From the NCBI GenBank assembly GCA_947258625.1, contig CAMYJN010000143.1, positions 1 to 6,548 on the forward strand: DNA of 6,548 bases. Reading direction: 5' to 3'. Source of the stretch: an uncultured Polyangiaceae bacterium. Its GTDB lineage: Bacteria > Myxococcota_A > Polyangia > Polyangiales > Houyiibacteriaceae. The translations under genes were made by a program, and so were the position numbers. The notes under the pieces were generated by a model. The model was not told where the DNA came from. It was given only the letters and a program-made list of their open reading frames with translations, and did no database searches. How positions within the stretch are numbered: position 1 is the first letter of the stretch; each line of letters opens with the position of its first letter. Positions 1 to 6,037 of this stretch are shown here, piece by piece.

Positions 1-1
1 C

Positions 2-478
2 GGCTCCAACCTCATCTACACCAACAGCACCAACGAGACCCCGATGTTCACGGTGCTCTTACGAAAAGCATCCGGGGCTGGTTACTACGCGATGGCGGGG
101 CTTCCGTACGACCCCGTCGTACAGCTCTCGACCCCCATCTCCCGGCTCAGTGTCATGGAAGGTCGCACACTCGCGATCGCTTCGTACAACAGCAAGCTCG
201 ACGACGACTTCGAGATCGTCACGACCGACCCGGACGAGCGCGCAAAGATTGAAAAGCGCATGGCCGAGGTGGAAGCTCGAATCGAAGCAGACATGGATCC
301 CTACGTGGCCGCCAGACAGATGGACACCGATGAGATCGTTCGTCTCGATGAGCTTCGAGATTGGCTAAAGGTCTTGGTGGAAATGAGTTATCAAGGAGTT
401 GGCTACCGCCGAGTCAAGAACCCACGAATTTGGAGCCTTCACGACCTCGATGTCTTGATGAACGGAGGGCGTGCATGA
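2..478 (+). CDS. Biotin-dependent acyl-CoA carboxyltransferase subunit, C-terminal part (5' truncated)
   Basis: The frame is open from the left edge, so the 158 visible residues are the end of a larger protein; the full family is usually about 500 residues. The fragment matches the C-terminal crotonase-fold half of carboxyltransferases of the PccB/MmdA/glutaconyl-CoA decarboxylase alpha type. It has the GAGYYAMAG segment (visible residues 25-33), then a stretch ending in ISRLSVMEG, a charged helical segment, the MDPYVAAR element, and a [13 protein letters not shown] stretch where the family has its conserved DEIV/DAVI helix. These enzymes move CO2 between biotin and an acyl-CoA. The usual SVMGP/AA motif reads SVMEGRTLA here, so this is a divergent member and the acyl-CoA substrate cannot be named. 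The biotin carrier gene begins inside its stop codon, which supports a multi-subunit enzyme. An internal ATG at 44 is not the true start because homology continues upstream of it. Confidence 0.85.
   Translation, partial: GSNLIYTNSTNETPMFTVLLRKASGAGYYAMAGLPYDPVVQLSTPISRLSVMEGRTLAIASYNSKLDDDFEIVTTDPDERAKIEKRMAEVEARIEADMDPYVAARQMDTDEIVRLDELRDWLKVLVEMSYQGVGYRRVKNPRIWSLHDLDVLMNGGRA
464..469 (+). promoter_or_regulatory. Ribosome binding site of the biotin carrier gene
   Basis: GGAGGG lies 5 nt before the ATG at 475, inside the end of the carboxyltransferase gene. This strong Shine-Dalgarno match fixes the carrier start at 475 rather than at an upstream in-frame ATG at 361, and points to translational coupling of the two subunits. 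Confidence 0.8.
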
Positions 479-1065
479 GCGAGCGCTGTTACGTTTTGCG
501 GGGCCGCGCGATCGACCGGGAGGGTAGTGAGTTCTTGTCGCCTAGCGTTGGGGTGTTCGTGCCCAGGGTCATCGAGGGCGAGCTGCTGGCTTCGGGGCAG
601 TCGATTGGGACGATCGAAGTGCTCGGCGTGCGGCGGGATCTCGTCGTTCCGGCCGGCGTCGAGGGGCGAGTGGTCGAGCGCATCGGTGGCGGCCGAGCGC
701 GCGTTCCGGTTCAGTACGGGGACGCCTTGCTCGCCATTTCGACTACGTCGATGGCGAGCATGAGCGAGGCTGATTCGCCCGAAACTGTTGATCGGGAAGG
801 TGCGCTCGCCTTCACCGCACCGATGAGTGGCCGCTTTTACAGCCGACCCTCTCCTTCCGAGGCGCCCTTCGTATCGGCGGGTGATATCGTGCAGCGCGGT
901 CAAACGCTGGGGCTGCTCGAGGTGATGAAGACCTTCAACCGCCTGGTGTACCAGGGTGACCACTTGCCGGATGCGGCGAAGGTAGAGAAGGTCGTGCCGA
1001 ACGAGGGCGACGACGTGGTTCGGGGCGACGTCATCCTGGCGCTGCGATCTTTGGCTGAGAGTTGA
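475..1065 (+). CDS. Biotin carboxyl carrier protein with two biotinyl/lipoyl-like domains
   Basis: This 196-residue soluble carrier subunit would carry carboxybiotin between a biotin carboxylase and the carboxyltransferase encoded just upstream. The C-terminal domain (about 110-193) resembles Acc[17 protein letters not shown] (117-132) matches the 'thumb' typical of acetyl-CoA carboxylase BCCP, and EVMKT (149-153) is the biotinylation site with Lys152. Between the site and the closing strands, a stretch around 159-168 is longer than in E. coli AccB. An N-terminal segment (about 25-90) also reads as a biotinyl/lipoyl barrel ([17 protein letters not shown], then [11 protein letters not shown]), but the residue matching Lys152 is Gly51, so it cannot be biotinylated. 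A Ser/Met/Glu-rich linker (90-108) joins the two. The start was chosen from the ATGA overlap (475-478) with the upstream gene and the GGAGGG site. The family call is firm; which acyl-CoA carboxylase it serves is unknown. Confidence 0.85.
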   Translation: MSERCYVLRGRAIDREGSEFLSPSVGVFVPRVIEGELLASGQSIGTIEVLGVRRDLVVPAGVEGRVVERIGGGRARVPVQYGDALLAISTTSMASMSEADSPETVDREGALAFTAPMSGRFYSRPSPSEAPFVSAGDIVQRGQTLGLLEVMKTFNRLVYQGDHLPDAAKVEKVVPNEGDDVVRGDVILALRSLAES

Positions 1066-1066
1066 A

Positions 1067-2278
1067 GTGATTTCGAAGGTTTGCGTGGGTAGAGAGTGTC
1101 CCCAGCTCGGTGACCGGGCACTGTTTCCTCACCTCGAAGGGGTGGCGTACCTCGCCCATGCGGCGATTTCGCCACTCTCCGCGCCGGTCTGCGAACGCAT
1201 TCGAGAAGTGACCGAGGACTATGCCTGCGGCGGGATGGCGGGCTTCGTACGCTGGGCGCCGCGGCTCGCACAGGTCCGGCACGATTTCGCATCGCTCATC
1301 GGGGCAAGTCCGAGTGAAATCGCGATCGTGGCCAACACCACGCAGGGCGTGATCGACATCGCGTTCGGGCTGTCCTGGCGCAAGGGCGATCGAGTCGTCC
1401 TTTTCGACGGCGAGTTCCCCGCCAATGTGACGCCCTGGCAGCAGGCTGCCGAGGAGTTCGGCTTGGAGCTTCGTTGGTTGTCGCTCGACGGCTTTCACCG
1501 CTCCGTCGATGAAGGTCTGGTCGCGCTCGAACGAGTGTTGCAGCGGGGTGTTCGTCTCGTGGCGGTGAGTGCGGTTCAGTACAAGACGGGGCTTCGGATG
1601 CCGCTCGCCGAGATGGGCGCGCTCTGCCACAAGTATGATGCGGAGATCTTCGTCGATGCGATTCAAGCGCTCGGGGCAACTCCGGTCGACGTGTCCTGGG
1701 GAATCGACTATCTCAGCTCGGGCAGCCACAAGCACCTGATGGGAGCCGAGGGAACGGGCTTCTTATACGTCGCCGAACGCTGCGCGGCGATGATGAAGCC
1801 GCGGCTCGCGGGTTGGCTCGGTCATGAAGACCCAGTCGCCTTCCTGGTGAGCGACGAGCCGCGGCTGCGCTACGACAACCCCCTCAAGCGAAGCGCACAG
1901 GCGCTCGAAACCGGCACCAGCAACGTCATCGGGCTTGCTGCGATTGGCGCGTCACTCGAGCTGCTCGCCCAGCTCGGCGTACCGGCCATCCATCAGCACG
2001 TCGATGCTTACCTCCAATCGCTCGAAGCGGGTCTCGTTGGGAGGGGCTTTCAAAGTCATCGGGCTACGCCGCCCGCGCTTCGCTCCACGCTGCTTGGCAT
2101 GACGGTTCCGGTCGACGTCCGGCTGTCCAAGCTCGCCGCAGCACTTCGCGATCGCGGTGTCATCGTCAACACACCGGACGGCCTGATGCGCTTCGCTCCC
2201 CACTGGCCGAACGCTCACGATGAAGTCCCTCGCGTCCTCGACGCGGTAGACCAGGCGCTGGCCGAGCTTCGCGCTTGA
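1067..2278 (+). CDS. Class V aminotransferase-like PLP enzyme (not a typical cysteine desulfurase)
   Basis: This 403-residue protein has the fold-type-I layout of the aminotransferase class V / SufS / isopenicillin N epimerase / kynureninase group. It shows YLAHAAISP near the N-terminus (28-36), ANTTQG for cofactor phosphate (89-94), VDAIQ with Asp197 to pair with the PLP ring nitrogen, SGSHKHL with Lys222 as the Schiff-base lysine, ETGTSN (281-286), and RFAPHWPN with Arg375 as the likely substrate-carboxylate arginine. Compared with SufS, the EHHAN motif reads EFPAN (116-120), so the ring-stacking His is replaced, and the RTGHHCA loop is replaced by NTPDGLMRF, so there is no persulfide Cys. 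Sulfur mobilisation is therefore unlikely; epimerase, lyase or kynureninase-like chemistry is possible. The start is a GTG 1 nt after the carrier stop, with GAGAG at 1057-1061 as a modest ribosome site. The substrate is not recognisable. Confidence 0.85.
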   Translation: MISKVCVGRECPQLGDRALFPHLEGVAYLAHAAISPLSAPVCERIREVTEDYACGGMAGFVRWAPRLAQVRHDFASLIGASPSEIAIVANTTQGVIDIAFGLSWRKGDRVVLFDGEFPANVTPWQQAAEEFGLELRWLSLDGFHRSVDEGLVALERVLQRGVRLVAVSAVQYKTGLRMPLAEMGALCHKYDAEIFVDAIQALGATPVDVSWGIDYLSSGSHKHLMGAEGTGFLYVAERCAAMMKPRLAGWLGHEDPVAFLVSDEPRLRYDNPLKRSAQALETGTSNVIGLAAIGASLELLAQLGVPAIHQHVDAYLQSLEAGLVGRGFQSHRATPPALRSTLLGMTVPVDVRLSKLAAALRDRGVIVNTPDGLMRFAPHWPNAHDEVPRVLDAVDQALAELRA

Positions 2279-2288
2279 GCCTAGGCTC
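2277..2288. repeat. Perfect 12-bp palindrome overlapping a stop codon
   Basis: GAGCCTAGGCTC is an exact palindrome. It overlaps the last two bases of the aminotransferase stop and ends 5 nt before the DUF420 gene's ATG. The TAGG inside it (2282-2285) is the only candidate ribosome site for that gene, 8 nt from the ATG. It has no loop, so it is a poor RNA hairpin; it could be a small operator half or chance. Confidence 0.45.
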
Positions 2289-2293
2289 GCCAG

Positions 2294-2812
2294 ATGGTCC
2301 GCCAAAGCGATCGTAGTTTCTGGATCTTCAACGCCCTGGTTTCCACCACGGCGGTCGGATTTCTCGGCTGGCTCTTGCTCGTCCGAGAAGGCGGTGGCGT
2401 CCACGCCGACCTGAGCTTCATGCCGGGCGTCAATGCTGCGCTCAACGCAACGTCGGCCACGCTGCTCATGGCTGGGTTCATCGCAATTCGAAACGGCCGG
2501 CGCGAGATTCACAAGCGGCTGATGGTGTCGGCATTCGCCGCCTCCGCGGTCTTTCTCGTGGGGTACATCCTCTACCACTACGCACACGGCGATACGCCAT
2601 ACCAGGGCGCGGGTACCATTCGGATCGCCTACTTCGCGATTTTGATCAGCCACGTGCTTCTATCGATTGTGATGCTTCCGATGATCCTGACGACATTCTT
2701 TTTGGCGGCGCGAGAGCGGTTCGCGACACACAAGCGGCTGGCAAGGTGGACCCTGCCCATCTGGCTCTACGTCTCGGTCACCGGCGTCGTGATCTACTTC
2801 ATGCTTCGCTGA
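2294..2812 (+). CDS. DUF420 (YozB/CtaM-type) membrane protein
   Basis: This 172-residue integral membrane protein has about five hydrophobic helices (roughly 9-30, 44-65, 76-97, 111-137 and 152-170), which is the usual size and layout of DUF420. Conserved-looking histidines include His73 and His146, both in an HKRL context at the cytoplasmic-type start of helices 3 and 5, plus His95 and His97 at the end of helix 3 and His120 in helix 4. In Firmicutes, DUF420 proteins (YozB/CtaM) are needed for cytochrome c or menaquinol oxidase assembly; whether that role holds here is inference. No oxidase genes are visible in the window. The ATG at 2294 lies 15 nt after the upstream stop with only a weak TAGG site, so it may depend on readthrough or coupling from the aminotransferase gene. 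The gene ends directly on the first unit of the hexamer run. Confidence 0.8.
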   Translation: MVRQSDRSFWIFNALVSTTAVGFLGWLLLVREGGGVHADLSFMPGVNAALNATSATLLMAGFIAIRNGRREIHKRLMVSAFAASAVFLVGYILYHYAHGDTPYQGAGTIRIAYFAILISHVLLSIVMLPMILTTFFLAARERFATHKRLARWTLPIWLYVSVTGVVIYFMLR

Positions 2813-2893
2813 CCCCGGCCCCGGCCCTGGCCCTGGCCCTGGCACCGACACCGACACTGGCACTGACGCTGGTACTGGAACTGGCGCTGACCC
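2810..2893. repeat. Degenerate hexamer tandem repeat, 14 units
   Basis: Starting with the TGA stop of the DUF420 gene, the sequence falls into 14 consecutive 6-bp units that fit the pattern Y-G-R-N-N-C (for example TGGCCC, TGGCAC, CGACAC, TGGTAC). The first and last units are both TGACCC, and the next unit (TAAACT) breaks the pattern. Early units are CCC-ending and nearly identical (CGGCCC twice, then TGGCCC twice); later ones diverge at positions 4 and 5. The 6-bp period keeps reading frame: one plus-strand frame stays open and reads alternating Ala/Leu/Thr with Pro, and one minus-strand frame reads Gly-Pro repeats. It fills most of the gap before the YeaQ-type gene. Replication slippage is the likely origin. 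Confidence 0.9.
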
Positions 2894-2916
2894 TAAACTT
2901 GCTCAACACTCCCGGC

Positions 2917-2922
2917 AGGAGG
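2917..2922 (+). promoter_or_regulatory. Ribosome binding site of the YeaQ-type gene
   Basis: AGGAGG lies 6 nt before the ATG at 2929. It is the strongest Shine-Dalgarno in the window. It settles the start as 2929 rather than upstream in-frame codons that would translate through the hexamer repeat. Confidence 0.85.
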
Positions 2923-2928
2923 GCCTCG

Positions 2929-3180
2929 ATGGGGATCATTTCGTGGATCGTGTTCGGATTGCTTGCGGGCATTCTCGCGAAGTTCGTCATGCCCGGCGAC
3001 GACAGCGGCGGCTTCATCAGGACGACCGTCCTCGGTGTCGCGGGCGCATTGGTCGGCGGCTTCATCGGAACCCGGCTCGGTTTTGGCGACGTGACGGGCT
3101 TCAACGTCCGGAGCTTTGCGATCGCGATCGCGGGCTCGGTAGCGCTGCTATGGCTCTACCGACGAGTGAAGAAAAGCTAG
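2929..3180 (+). CDS. GlsB/YeaQ/YmgE-family stress response membrane protein
   Basis: This 83-residue protein has three hydrophobic helices, at about 3-20, 32-50 and 62-77. The N-terminal ISWIVFGLLAGILAKFVMPG, the central TTVLGVAGALVGGFIGTRLG with its Gly-x-x-Gly packing, and the basic tail YRRVKKS are the signature of the small 'transglycosylase-associated' proteins (YeaQ, YmgE, GlsB). Members are induced by stress or stationary phase in several bacteria; their molecular role is not established, and the transglycosylase label is historical. The frame stays open far upstream through the hexamer repeat, but the AGGAGG at 2917-2922 and the family length both support the ATG at 2929. The gene ends head-on with cstA: its TAG stop (3178-3180) overlaps the cstA stop on the other strand. 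Confidence 0.9.
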   Translation: MGIISWIVFGLLAGILAKFVMPGDDSGGFIRTTVLGVAGALVGGFIGTRLGFGDVTGFNVRSFAIAIAGSVALLWLYRRVKKS

Positions 3181-4892
3181 GCCCGTCTCAACCGCTGCAC
3201 CGCGGTCAAGCCCTCGACGATCATCCACAGAAGCAACACGAGCAGCAGTGATGCCAGTGCGGCGAGTGGTGCGTTGCCTTCGGCTAGGAACTGCTGGAGC
3301 TTCGTGATCAGCGCGAGGCCCGCCACCGGCATGACCAGCATCATCGGGATGACGAGCGGCCAAACCGGACGCTTCCGCGCGAAGAAGTAGAGCGAAAGCG
3401 TCATCAGTGTGAGGGCGGCGAGCAACTGGTTACTTGCTCCGAAAATGGGCCAGAGAACCCACCCGACCGCCTTGGCCTGGCCGGTCGTGGGGTCTGGGGT
3501 TTCGGCGAGCGCCAGGTACATCGCCGGTACGACCGCGATCACGGTCGCGATGTAGGGATTGGTCAGAGGCTTGATTCGAAGCGCCTCGCCGAGCTCGCCG
3601 AGGATGAAACGTTGGATGCGTGTCGCCGTGTCGAGCGAGGTCGCCGCGAACGCGATCACCAAAACGGCCATCAGCGTACGCGCCAGCTCTGGCGACAATC
3701 CTACCGCTTCGAGAAATGCACCGCCGCCGAGGACGAAGGCTGCCGCCTTGTTGCCACCAGCATGTGCCCAGCTGTCATAGTAGACCGCCCAGCTCAGGTC
3801 ATCGACGACTCCTTGGCCGGGGAGGGCGCAGGCACCGACCAAACCAATCCCGGCAACCGCCGCGAGGGTGGAGGCGAGGGCGAGCGAGCCTTCGCCGAGC
3901 ATGGCGCCGTAGCCGATGACTCGCGAGTCCGGCAGGCGGTCGAGCTGCTTCGACGTGGTCCCGGACGAGACGAGGCCATGAAAACCGCTGATTGCGCCGC
4001 AGGCAATGGTCACGAACAAGATCGGAAAGATCGACGGCGCGCCGGCCTCTGCCGTCCGGTAGATGGGCGCATCGAAGCTCGGATGCGCGATCAAGACGCC
4101 GAGAAACAACAGGCCTAGGCCGACGAAGAGCTGATGACTGTTGATGTAGTCGCGAGGTTGCAGCAGCAGCCAGACGGGCAAGAGACTCGCAATCGCTGAA
4201 TACACCAGTAGAAAGAAGATCCAGCCCGAGGTGACCGCGTGCTTGTCGAAGCCCATCGCGACGAAGTCAACGGGCACCTCCGTGCCGACCCAGACGAAGA
4301 AGTACAGCACGGCGAGCGCGATTAAGGACGGCCAGAGGATCCTCACCTGCCGCTTGTAGACGAGCCAGCCGATCACGACGGCAACCAGGATCTGAACATT
4401 GATCGGAATGACGCTCGTCGGCTGGCTGACGAAGAGCCCGGCGATCGCCATCGAAAATACGGCGAGGACGAGCCAAATCAGCACCAGCACGAAGCACATG
4501 AACAAGATGCGGGCCCGGTTGCTGATCGTCTTCGCCGTGATCTCCGCAATCGAGTGCCCTTTTTCACGCACGCTGGCGACCAGCGCGCCGAAGTCGTGTG
4601 CGGCGCCCATGAAGATGGTACCCAAGACGACCCAGGCGAGCGCGGGACCCCAGCCCCAGTACGCGGCCACACAAGGACCGATGATCGGCGCCGCTCCTGC
4701 AATGGAGGTGAAGTGGTGTCCGAAGAGCACTGCGCGCTGTGTAGGTACGAAATCGACGCCGTCGTTGAGCTCGTGCGCCGGTGTGACGAGATTCTCATGG
4801 TCTTCGAAGACGCGCTCACCCAGAAATCGAGCATAGAATCGATACGCGATCAGGAATGCACCCAGGATCAAAGCTGCGGCCACGGCTGCCAT
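3177..4892 (-). CDS. cstA: Carbon starvation protein CstA family transporter
   Basis: This 571-residue polytopic inner-membrane protein has well over ten hydrophobic helices. Family hallmarks are clear: GHHFTSIAGAAPIIGP (58-73), GTIFMGAAHDFGALVA (91-106), LLPVWLLLQPRDYIN (237-251), ISGFHGLVSSGTTSKQL (301-317), GYGAMLGEG (327-335), SLDTATRIQRFILGE (419-433) and WPIFGASNQLLAALTL (481-496). CstA proteins take up pyruvate and are linked to peptide use during carbon starvation in E. coli. The length is close to the shorter CstA forms and well under the roughly 700 residues of E. coli CstA; the difference lies mainly in loops and the C-terminus. The YbdD/YjiX-type small partner gene often found after cstA is absent, because the 3' end runs into the convergent YeaQ-type gene. 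The ATG at 4892 has no good Shine-Dalgarno, so the exact start is less certain than the identity. Confidence 0.93.
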   Translation of the reverse strand: MAAVAAALILGAFLIAYRFYARFLGERVFEDHENLVTPAHELNDGVDFVPTQRAVLFGHHFTSIAGAAPIIGPCVAAYWGWGPALAWVVLGTIFMGAAHDFGALVASVREKGHSIAEITAKTISNRARILFMCFVLVLIWLVLAVFSMAIAGLFVSQPTSVIPINVQILVAVVIGWLVYKRQVRILWPSLIALAVLYFFVWVGTEVPVDFVAMGFDKHAVTSGWIFFLLVYSAIASLLPVWLLLQPRDYINSHQLFVGLGLLFLGVLIAHPSFDAPIYRTAEAGAPSIFPILFVTIACGAISGFHGLVSSGTTSKQLDRLPDSRVIGYGAMLGEGSLALASTLAAVAGIGLVGACALPGQGVVDDLSWAVYYDSWAHAGGNKAAAFVLGGGAFLEAVGLSPELARTLMAVLVIAFAATSLDTATRIQRFILGELGEALRIKPLTNPYIATVIAVVPAMYLALAETPDPTTGQAKAVGWVLWPIFGASNQLLAALTLMTLSLYFFARKRPVWPLVIPMMLVMPVAGLALITKLQQFLAEGNAPLAALASLLLVLLLWMIVEGLTAVQRLRRA

Positions 4893-4975
4893 TTGTCGCG
4901 TTGGTGGGCTTTTTTCGCGTTTTGGTCAAGTACAATCCCGCTTTCCTTTGGGACGAAAAACGCTAAGGTCCCGCC
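4893..4975. promoter_or_regulatory. Divergent intergenic region between cstA and the dapA-like gene
   Basis: This 83-nt spacer is visibly richer in A/T than its surroundings and should hold the promoters of both genes. On the plus strand, TACAAT at 4931-4936 is a good -10 box about 40 nt before the dapA-like ATG; no matching -35 is clear at 16-18 nt upstream, where the sequence is T-rich. On the minus strand, TTGACC (4929-4924) could be a -35 but no -10 follows at the right distance. An imperfect inverted pair, TTTTTCG (4911-4917) and CGAAAAA (4954-4960), brackets the -10 box and could be a regulator site, though T and A runs make chance likely. Confidence 0.55.
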
Positions 4976-4989
4976 ATGAGTGGGACCTT
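4965..4989 (+). promoter_or_regulatory. Hairpin with the dapA-like start codon in its loop
   Basis: Positions 4965-4972 (AAGGTCCC) and 4982-4989 (GGGACCTT) are perfect inverted repeats. In RNA, the stem extends inward by a G-U and a C-G pair to 10 bp, leaving the 5-nt loop CAUGA (4975-4979), which contains the AUG. The AAGG at 4965-4968 that would bind the ribosome is inside the stem. Folded, it should restrict initiation; the duplex could also be a protein operator. It is derived from sequence alone. Confidence 0.7.
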
Positions 4990-6037
4990 CCGACCTCACG
5001 GCGTGTGGACCGCCCTGACGACTCCGTTTAGCGCGGACAAGCAGGTCGACTACGACTCGTTTGGTCGGCTCATCGATTTCCAGCTGCAAGAAGGCGTCGA
5101 CGGCGTCCTCCCATGCGGTACGACCGGCGAGTCGCCGACCCTTTCCTGGCAGGAGCACGATGCCGTCGTCGAGGCAGCGGCACGGGCCGTCGAAGGACGT
5201 GCGGGCGTCTTGGCAGGCACGGGTAGCAACAACACGGACGAAGCGATTCGCGCATCGACCCAAGCGAGGGAAGCCGGTGCCACCGCGGTGCTGCTCGTCG
5301 ATTGCTACTACAACGGCCCTTCGAGCCTCGAGCTGCGCACCGAATACTACGAGCCGATCCTGGAGGGCGTTCCCGGCATTCCGGTTGTCCCCTACATCAT
5401 TCCGGGGCGCAGCGGCTGCGCGCTTTCGGCCGCCGACCTCGCGATTTTGCACCTAAACCAACCGCAGCGGGTGCCCGCGGTCAAGGAGGCGACGGGCGAC
5501 GTCGATCGCATGCGCTTGGACCGTCAACTCGCAGGGCCTGCGTTGAGCATCCTGTCAGGTGATGATGACCTCACGCTCACGATGATGCGCGACGACGAGA
5601 TCCGCGGCAGTGGCGTGATCAGCGTGCTTTCGAACATCGTGCCGGGCGCCATCGGTTCCATGGTGCGCGCCCAGGTTGCCGGCGACAGCGAGGAGACGGA
5701 TCGGCTCGCCTCGGCGCTGGCACCCGTGCTCAGGCTGGTGACTTGCTCGGTCAGCTCGGTGCGGACCCTCCCGAACGGGCAAAGCGTCGAGGTCACCGAC
5801 AAGTTCCGAAACCCAGTGCCCCTCAAGACGATGATGGCGGGGCTCGGCATGATCTCCCCCACCAAGCGCCCGCCGCTCGGGCGTATGAGCGCGACCGCAG
5901 TCACGCATTGCAGGGACGCGCTGCGCCAGGTTCATGCCGCCGATCCAGGGATTCTCGGTCCGATCGAGGAGGCGTTCGACGTGCGCATCGATCAGCGCCT
6001 CGGGGACGACGCGAAATGGTCGGCGCTCGCGCGTTGA
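4976..6037 (+). CDS. dapA: DapA-family aldolase (4-hydroxy-tetrahydrodipicolinate synthase-like), extended C-terminus
   Basis: This 353-residue TIM-barrel class I aldolase condenses pyruvate with an aldehyde; in the DapA reaction, pyruvate plus aspartate semialdehyde starts diaminopimelate/lysine synthesis. Visible catalytic elements are GTTGE (48-52, E. coli Thr44/45 region), CYYNGPS (Tyr111/112, matching Tyr106/107), the PYIIPGRSG segment (139-147) with Tyr140 (proton-relay Tyr133) and Arg145 (matching Arg138, the semialdehyde-carboxylate residue), VPAVK with Schiff-base Lys170, and LSGDD (193-197). Arg145 and GTTGE favour DapA over N-acetylneuraminate lyase. At the lysine allosteric site, His61 matches E. 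coli His56, Asn85 matches Asn80 and Glu89 matches Glu84, but His53 is replaced by Trp58. The protein is about 60 residues longer than typical DapA, with an insert before RNPVPLKTMMAGLGM (278-292) and an extra tail after about 320. It lies in a two-gene unit with pyrD. Another aldolase of the family remains possible. Confidence 0.8.
   Translation: MSGTFRPHGVWTALTTPFSADKQVDYDSFGRLIDFQLQEGVDGVLPCGTTGESPTLSWQEHDAVVEAAARAVEGRAGVLAGTGSNNTDEAIRASTQAREAGATAVLLVDCYYNGPSSLELRTEYYEPILEGVPGIPVVPYIIPGRSGCALSAADLAILHLNQPQRVPAVKEATGDVDRMRLDRQLAGPALSILSGDDDLTLTMMRDDEIRGSGVISVLSNIVPGAIGSMVRAQVAGDSEETDRLASALAPVLRLVTCSVSSVRTLPNGQSVEVTDKFRNPVPLKTMMAGLGMISPTKRPPLGRMSATAVTHCRDALRQVHAADPGILGPIEEAFDVRIDQRLGDDAKWSALAR

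Noticed and set aside
361..474. Upstream ATG of the biotin carrier at 361, adding 38 residues
   Set aside because: It lies wholly inside the carboxyltransferase gene with no family similarity; the ATG at 475 has GGAGGG and the ATGA overlap.
1031..1735. Minus-strand open frame of about 230 residues opposite the aminotransferase
   Set aside because: The plus strand encodes conserved PLP-enzyme motifs over the whole range; the minus frame has no recognisable domain.
2746..2928. N-terminal extension of the YeaQ-type protein through the hexamer repeat, giving a 144-residue protein
   Set aside because: The extension overlaps the DUF420 gene end, is low-complexity, and a strong AGGAGG site with the normal family N-terminus selects the ATG at 2929.
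3118..3131. 14-bp palindrome GCGATCGCGATCGC, similar to highly iterated palindromes
   Set aside because: It lies in the YeaQ-type third helix and is explained by Ala-Ile-Ala-Ile codons in GC-rich DNA; only one such copy is seen.
3612..4118. Plus-strand open frame inside cstA
   Set aside because: It is antisense to strongly conserved CstA motifs, has no family-like sequence and is the usual shadow of a GC-rich gene.
4901..4929. Minus-strand sigma70 promoter for cstA starting from TTGACC
   Set aside because: No -10-like hexamer occurs at 16-18 nt from it, so it is mentioned only within the intergenic entry.
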